Shown here piece by piece: positions 15,513 to 18,787 of a stretch of DNA of 18,787 nucleotides. Below the pieces are notes generated by a model. That model made no database searches. It was not told where the DNA came from and saw only the letters and a program-made list of their open reading frames with translations. Position numbers and translations under genes: made by a program. Every line of letters begins with the position of its first letter. Positions within the stretch are counted from its first letter, which is position 1. Origin of the DNA: JBCCMB01 sp039026555 (lineage in GTDB: Bacteria; Pseudomonadota; Alphaproteobacteria; Caulobacterales; Hyphomonadaceae); NCBI GenBank assembly GCA_039026555.1, contig JBCCMB010000048.1:1-18787 (forward strand), written 5' to 3'.

Positions 15513-15533
15513 TTAATCATTCGTTAACTTAAC
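15513..15533 (+). promoter_or_regulatory. Perfect CtrA box TTAA-N7-TTAAC plus an extra TTAAC
   Basis: TTAA at 15513-15516, seven bases, TTAAC at 15524-15528, followed at once by a further TTAAC at 15529-15533. This is the textbook CtrA full-site spacing. It lies 45-65 bp before the ATG of the peptidoglycan-binding protein at 15578, where it would overlap a -35 region; it is 127 bp from the bioB start. CtrA itself is encoded about 5 kb away. Confidence 0.7.
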
Positions 15534-15577
15534 GGGGGCTCCGCGCTGCGGGGCGTTGGACGACAAAAGGCGGCGAG

Positions 15578-16846
15578 ATGTTAAGAAGTATTTTGAGCGC
15601 GGGCATGGCGATGTCGGCCCTTACCGGCGCGGCGATCGCAGGACCGGCGCCGGCTGGACACCCGCAGGGACATCCAATGGGCGGCCTCCCCTCAGGCGCC
15701 AAGCCAGGGGAGTGCTTCACGCGCATCGTTCATCCAGCCGTCTACGAAACCGTTCCTGAGCAAGTGGTGACGCAGGAAGGCTATGAGCGCCTAAAAATCA
15801 TCGACCCAGAATTTGCGCCCAGCAGTATCGAGATCATGACGCGAGAAGCGGGCGTTCGCTATGAGGTGCGCCAGCCGCACTATGAGGCGCGCACCGAAAA
15901 CGTCGTCGTACGCGCACCATATGAGCGGCTTGAGATCGTTCCAGCGCGCTTTGAAACTGTGACGGAAACTGTCGTGATCGGCGAACCGCGCCTGGTCTGG
16001 CGTCGCGGCGCAAATCTCTCGGACACGCAACGCATCGACCCGAAAACCGGCGAGATTTACTGCTTGGTCGAGGAGCCTGCGAAGACTAAAACCGTCACCA
16101 AGCGCGTGATGATTGAGCCGGAGCAAGTCCGGCGTGTGACCGTGCCGGCGAAAACAACATCGGTGACGAAGCATGTGCTGGTCGACGCCGGCGGGGTTAA
16201 AGAGGTGCCGATCCCGGCGGAATACCAAACCATTCATACCAAAGAATTGGCGCGCCCGGCGGAAGCAAAATCCGTACATGTTGCTCCTCAAACAAAGACT
16301 GTGATGCGCAAAGTCCTGCGCTCTCCGGAGCGGTTCGACTGGGTTCAAGTCCTATGTGACACCAACGCCACGCCGCATACGATCAAGCAATTGCAGTCAG
16401 CCCTCGCCAAACGCGGATATTACAAAGGCCCGATCGACGGCGTTGTCGGACCGATGACGCAGCGCGCGATCGAATCCTTCCAGCGCGATAACGGCATCGG
16501 CCACACTGGATATCTGTCCTACGACACCCTGCGGGCGCTGGGCGTTCAACTCGACGAGCTTCACGGCTCAGTCTCGCAGCCGCACCCTTACGGCCAGCAT
16601 GAATTGGCGGGCGGCGCCGACACCGCGCCGCAACCGCAATACGCCGCGCCGGTCCGTATGGAGCGCACTGATGTCTCTACGACCTCCTATGCGGCTGAAT
16701 CGGCTCAGACTGATGATTTCCGCGTGGTCGGCGGCGCCGGCCAGCTGTCGGCGAAACCCAATGTCGATACGACGGCTTCGCCGAGCTATTACAGCGGCGC
16801 GCGCGAATATTCGGTTCGCAAACAACTGAATTGGCGGGGGAAGTAA
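15578..16846 (+). CDS. Secreted repeat protein with peptidoglycan-binding domain
   Basis: 422 residues. Positions 1-21 are a signal peptide (cleavage near AIA-G). Residues 47-258 carry about seven degenerate units of roughly 23 residues, such as YETVPEQVVTQEGYERLKI, FETVTETVVIGEPRLVW and TKTVTKRVMIEPEQVRRV, predicted as repeated beta-hairpins. Residues about 265-322 form a PG_binding_1 domain (IKQLQSALAKRGYYKGPIDG, then VVGPMTQRAIESFQRDNGIG). Cys46, Cys162 and Cys260 mark the repeat borders. The tail of about 90 residues is low-complexity, rich in Ser, Thr, Tyr and Ala. The protein probably anchors to the cell wall in the periplasm. AAAGG lies seven bases before the ATG. The upstream CtrA box suggests cell-cycle control. 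The function of the repeats is unknown. Confidence 0.85.
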   Translation: MLRSILSAGMAMSALTGAAIAGPAPAGHPQGHPMGGLPSGAKPGECFTRIVHPAVYETVPEQVVTQEGYERLKIIDPEFAPSSIEIMTREAGVRYEVRQPHYEARTENVVVRAPYERLEIVPARFETVTETVVIGEPRLVWRRGANLSDTQRIDPKTGEIYCLVEEPAKTKTVTKRVMIEPEQVRRVTVPAKTTSVTKHVLVDAGGVKEVPIPAEYQTIHTKELARPAEAKSVHVAPQTKTVMRKVLRSPERFDWVQVLCDTNATPHTIKQLQSALAKRGYYKGPIDGVVGPMTQRAIESFQRDNGIGHTGYLSYDTLRALGVQLDELHGSVSQPHPYGQHELAGGADTAPQPQYAAPVRMERTDVSTTSYAAESAQTDDFRVVGGAGQLSAKPNVDTTASPSYYSGAREYSVRKQLNWRGK

Positions 16847-16856
16847 GGCGCGCCAA

Positions 16857-16887
16857 GCCCACCTTCTAGTAGAATGAGAAGGCGGGC
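16857..16887 (+). terminator. Hairpin after the peptidoglycan-binding protein gene
   Basis: GCCC-A-CCTTCT pairs with AGAAGG-C-GGGC around a nine-base loop, ten pairs with one mismatch. No T run follows, so it is only a weak terminator candidate. Confidence 0.4.
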
Positions 16888-16969
16888 GACGAACCTCAAG
16901 CGTTTGCGGCCAAGAGCCGCTTTCCGCTATTGCGCTTCGCCCCTCTGACGGGTTAGACACCCCCCTCTT

Positions 16970-17059
16970 GGAGAGGTGCCGGAGTGGTCGAACGGGGCGG
17001 TCTCGAAAACCGTTGTGCTTTCACGAGCACCCAGGGTTCGAATCCCTGTCTCTCCGCCA
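16970..17059 (+). tRNA. tRNA-Ser(CGA)
   Basis: 90 bases including an encoded CCA end. The acceptor stem is GGAGAGG (16970-16976) with TCTCTCC (17049-17055), discriminator G, then CCA. The anticodon stem GCGGT/ACCGT holds the loop CTCGAAA, anticodon CGA at 17004-17006, reading UCG. A long variable arm with GTGC/GCAC pairing marks class II, and the T arm is CAGGG-TTCGAAT-CCCTG. The gene is complete. Everything after it to the window end looks like decayed mobile DNA, as is common at tRNA 3' ends. Confidence 0.97.
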
Positions 17060-17301
17060 GCCAGTCTGCGATTTCCGGTCCAATCCGACGCGTCGCAGAA
17101 AAGCGCCCAGAAGTCCGGGACTTAGGCCTGCGTCCGCGCCTTCAGAGACGCGTGAAACCGCAAATTCAATCCCGAAAGCCCCGTCAGTCACGATAAATCT
17201 CCGCGCGCGCGAGACGGGGTTAGGTTTTGCGGCTTAGACTCAAAAATACAGGGAAAATACAGGGAATTTTGTCAAAAAAGCGGGTTGCAGTCAGACGCCA
17301 A
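17060..17301. other. Gene-free stretch after the tRNA
   Basis: No supportable gene. It holds an inverted repeat CCCCGTC (17179-17185) / GACGGGG (17213-17219) around an alternating CG run, possibly the tRNA transcript end, and an 11-bp tandem repeat at 17243-17264. AT-richer sequence begins near 17220 and leads into the recombinase fragment. Confidence 0.5.
17243..17264 (+). repeat. Two tandem copies of AAAATACAGGG
   Basis: The 11-base unit at 17243-17253 is repeated exactly at 17254-17264 and followed by AA. It lies 38 bp from the recombinase stump's stop codon and could be a binding or recombination-related repeat; the role is unknown. Confidence 0.8.
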
Positions 17302-17814
17302 TCAAGCTTCGAGTTGCGCGATTTGATCGCGCCAATCTGACGCCAAACGCAGCCGCGTCAGTCTTTTCGCAGTCAGGTGCGGCGGCTGCCGGCCCTCGAT
17401 TACGGCGTCGAGCAGCGCCGGCGATAAAAAGCCCGCATCTATGTTCTGCGTTACGAACTCGCCGGACACGCGATCTGCTTTCGCGACATCGGAGATCGAC
17501 GCGCCGCGCTTGATCTGATCGACCCAGCCCATCGCGCGGATCACCCGGCGCACAAGAACAATGTCCGGCGGCCGGACATCGCCCTTGTGAACGAGACGCG
17601 TTTCAACGCCGCGCCGCTTCAGCGTGAAAGTCGTTTCGATGCGTCGATCCGCGTCCTCTCCAACAGCTGACAAATCGACCACGACCGCTAATGCGCCGGG
17701 ACGGATTTCGACGCGCTTTACCAGTCGATACAGCGCATCCCGTTCGAGCGGCTCGGATCCCGTTTGCGCGTACGCCGTCGTCGACAGATCCAACACAACC
17801 CGTTCAACCGGCAT
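17302..17814 (-). pseudogene. C-terminal stump of a serine site-specific recombinase
   Basis: An open frame of 170 residues from an ATG at 17814. It resembles the C-terminal part of large alphaproteobacterial serine recombinases: LYRLVKRVEIRPGALAVVVD, LVRRVIRAMGWVDQIKRGAS, the helix-turn-helix-like SDVAKADRVSGEFVTQN, and FLSPALLDAVIEGRQPPHLT followed by AKRLTRLRLASDWRDQIA. The catalytic N-terminal resolvase domain with its Ser, and the recombinase domain, are missing. The frame runs upstream only to a TAG at 17848-17850, in DNA belonging to the IS element, so the ATG and first codon or two come from the IS end. It is most likely a truncated remnant, without catalytic activity. Confidence 0.75.
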
Positions 17815-18681
17815 TGTCAGGGGAACTGGCCGATTTCCCGAACTCCGCTAGCCTAGGAGGATGACCACCTCCCCTTTCCGCTATTTCAAGACATCGCCCG
17901 AGATCATCCAACTCGCCGTGATGATGTATGTCCGCTTTCGTTGAGGAATGTCGAAGACCTCCTTCATGAGCGCGGGATCGATATCTGCCATGAGAGCGTA
18001 AGGACTTGGGTTGATCGTTTCGGCCCGATCTTCGCCGGAAAGATCCGAACGAAGCGGGCGTCTTACATGCGCCAGCACACGCAATGGCGGTGGCACCTCG
18101 ATGAGGTGTTCGTGAAAATCAATGGCGTCCAGCACTACCTTTGGCGAGCCGTCGATCATGAAGGTAAAGTCCTAGAGAGCTTCGTCACTAAATATCGAGA
18201 TAAGCAGGCGGCGCTTAGGTTTTTGAAGAAAGCGATGAAGCGCTACGGATCACCGAAGACAGTTATTACGGACCAGCTTCGATCGTACGGTGCAGCCATG
18301 AAAGAGATCGGAAACGAGGGCCGCCAGGAGGTCGGTCGCCATCTCAACAACCGAGCTGAGAATAGCCACCTCCCCTTCCGACGAAGGGAACGCGCGATGT
18401 CACGATTCAGGCGAATGTCGAACTTACAGAAATTCGCCTCGACACATGCTTCGTTCCACAATCACTTCAATCTAGATCGCCACATCAACCGCCGACAGAC
18501 ATTCAAATCAATGCGAAACGCCGCTCTTTCCGAATGGCGTGGGCTTCTCGCCGCCTAGCAGGTCTCAAACTCGCGATGCTGGAGACGGGTTCGCTTTAGA
18601 CTGACACCACCTCACGCGGGGCCGATGCCCGCGAGGCGAGCAAAAGGAGACATTAGAGCGATCACGCGCTGACAATACCGG
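17808..18681 (+). mobile_element. IS6-family insertion sequence
   Basis: It contains an IS6/IS26-type transposase. A 13-base inverted pair, CCGGCATTGTCAG at 17808-17820 and CCGGTATTGTCAG read on the minus strand at 18681-18669, matches at 12 positions and would give an element of about 870 bp, within the range for the family. An alternative inner right end, GGTGGTGTCAG on the minus strand at 18611-18601, would give about 800 bp. I see no 8-bp target duplication for either pair, so ends are provisional. The left end cuts into a serine recombinase gene. Confidence 0.65.
17861..18558 (+). pseudogene. IS6-family transposase, frameshifted
   Basis: An ATG at 17861 preceded by AGGAGG gives MTTSPFRYFKTSPEIIQLAV and then MMYVRFR-stop. 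The rest continues in another frame from 17941 (LRNVEDLLHERGIDI...), through the DDE core: Asp in WHLDEVFV, Asp in VITDQLRSY, Glu in NNRAENSHLPFRRRE, and the usual ending SEWRGLLAA. Members normally read RFPLSLRNVEDLL here. Restoring seven bases, a second copy of CGCTTTC, rejoins the frames and gives 705 bp (234 residues), the same length as I recall for the IS26 transposase. In the repaired numbering the acidic residues are Asp83, Asp140 and Glu169. Unless rescued by frameshifting or the internal TTG start at 17941, it is inactive. Confidence 0.88.
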
Positions 18682-18787
18682 ATACTCGACTGATTTAAGA
18701 CTGTCATGCGCGACGATATTCAACTTACGCCAGGAAACCACGTGCAAGCGTATCGAAATTCCCCAAGTTCGGCAGAGCTGTTGTCAG
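18682..18787. other. Flank right of the IS, no supported gene
   Basis: An ATG at 18706 opens a plus-strand frame to the window edge (MRDDIQLTPGNHVQAYRN...), but it has no ribosome site and only 27 codons are visible. The minus strand does not show the missing N-terminal recombinase domain. The last bases, CTGTTGTCAG, repeat the TTGTCAG core seen at the IS end. Confidence 0.3.

Noticed and set aside
15387..15577. BioR operator upstream of bioB
   Set aside because: No TTATAGATAA-like palindrome found; only CtrA-type TTAA motifs are present.
17179..17219. Definite terminator for the tRNA
   Set aside because: The CCCCGTC/GACGGGG stem has a 27-base loop and no proper T run, so it is mentioned only as possible.
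17802..18689. 8-bp target duplication flanking the IS6 element
   Set aside because: The flanks of either candidate end pair do not match, so none is claimed.
18565..18747. 60-codon minus-strand frame at the right end
   Set aside because: It crosses the probable IS end, has no ribosome site and no family features.
1..18787. CRISPR array, toxin-antitoxin pair or complete defence system
   Set aside because: No regularly spaced repeats and no gene combination supporting one were seen.

Overview
This is bacterial DNA from an alphaproteobacterium, most likely of the Caulobacter/Hyphomonas type (Caulobacterales or Hyphomonadales-like). The basis is a full-length CtrA cell-cycle regulator divergent from fliI-fliJ, GANTC (CcrM-type) and TTAA-type CtrA motifs in the shared promoter region, a CtrA-like box elsewhere, and GC-rich codon use. 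Assignments come from reading motifs and translated proteins; no database search was run.

Layout. (1) 1-77: start of an unidentified small gene on the minus strand. (2) 206-6974: a carbon-metabolism block on the plus strand, with transketolase, then gap, pgk and a class I fructose-bisphosphate aldolase, closed by a strong terminator. It is interrupted between tkt and gap by a small AT-richer secreted-protein gene and a minus-strand nitroreductase. (3) 7126-8307: a Rossmann-fold saccharopine-dehydrogenase-like oxidoreductase. (4) 8332-11027: fliJ and fliI (minus) divergent from ctrA (plus), with a regulatory region of about 215 bp and a terminator after ctrA. (5) 11141-15386: a FliL-like secreted protein, an SDR oxidoreductase, a pterin carbinolamine dehydratase, a small helical protein, a lipoprotein, a HAD hydrolase and bioB. 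(6) 15578-16846: a secreted repeat protein with a peptidoglycan-binding domain, preceded by a perfect TTAA-N7-TTAAC box. (7) 16970-17059: tRNA-Ser(CGA), followed by decayed mobile DNA: an 11-bp tandem repeat, the C-terminal stump of a serine recombinase, and an IS6-family element whose transposase is frameshifted.

How the genes fit together: tkt/gap/pgk/fba encode the shared trunk of glycolysis, gluconeogenesis and the pentose-phosphate or Calvin pathways (no RuBisCO or phosphoribulokinase is present here). ctrA, fliI, fliJ, possibly the FliL-like protein, and the peptidoglycan-binding protein through its upstream box, suggest a CtrA-linked cell-cycle, motility and envelope group.

The most interesting observations are these. 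The last six codons and stop of tkt (Ala-Ala-Leu-Lys-Arg-Val-stop) occur a second time 609 bp downstream with only synonymous changes, bracketing the AT-richer secreted-protein gene; this looks like a small insertion at the tkt 3' end that restored the reading frame. A CtrA-type box precedes the repeat/peptidoglycan-binding protein. The IS6 element has apparently lost one copy of a 7-bp direct repeat in its transposase and has cut a serine recombinase, whose only visible ATG now lies inside the IS end. I see no CRISPR array and no complete, clearly new defence system.
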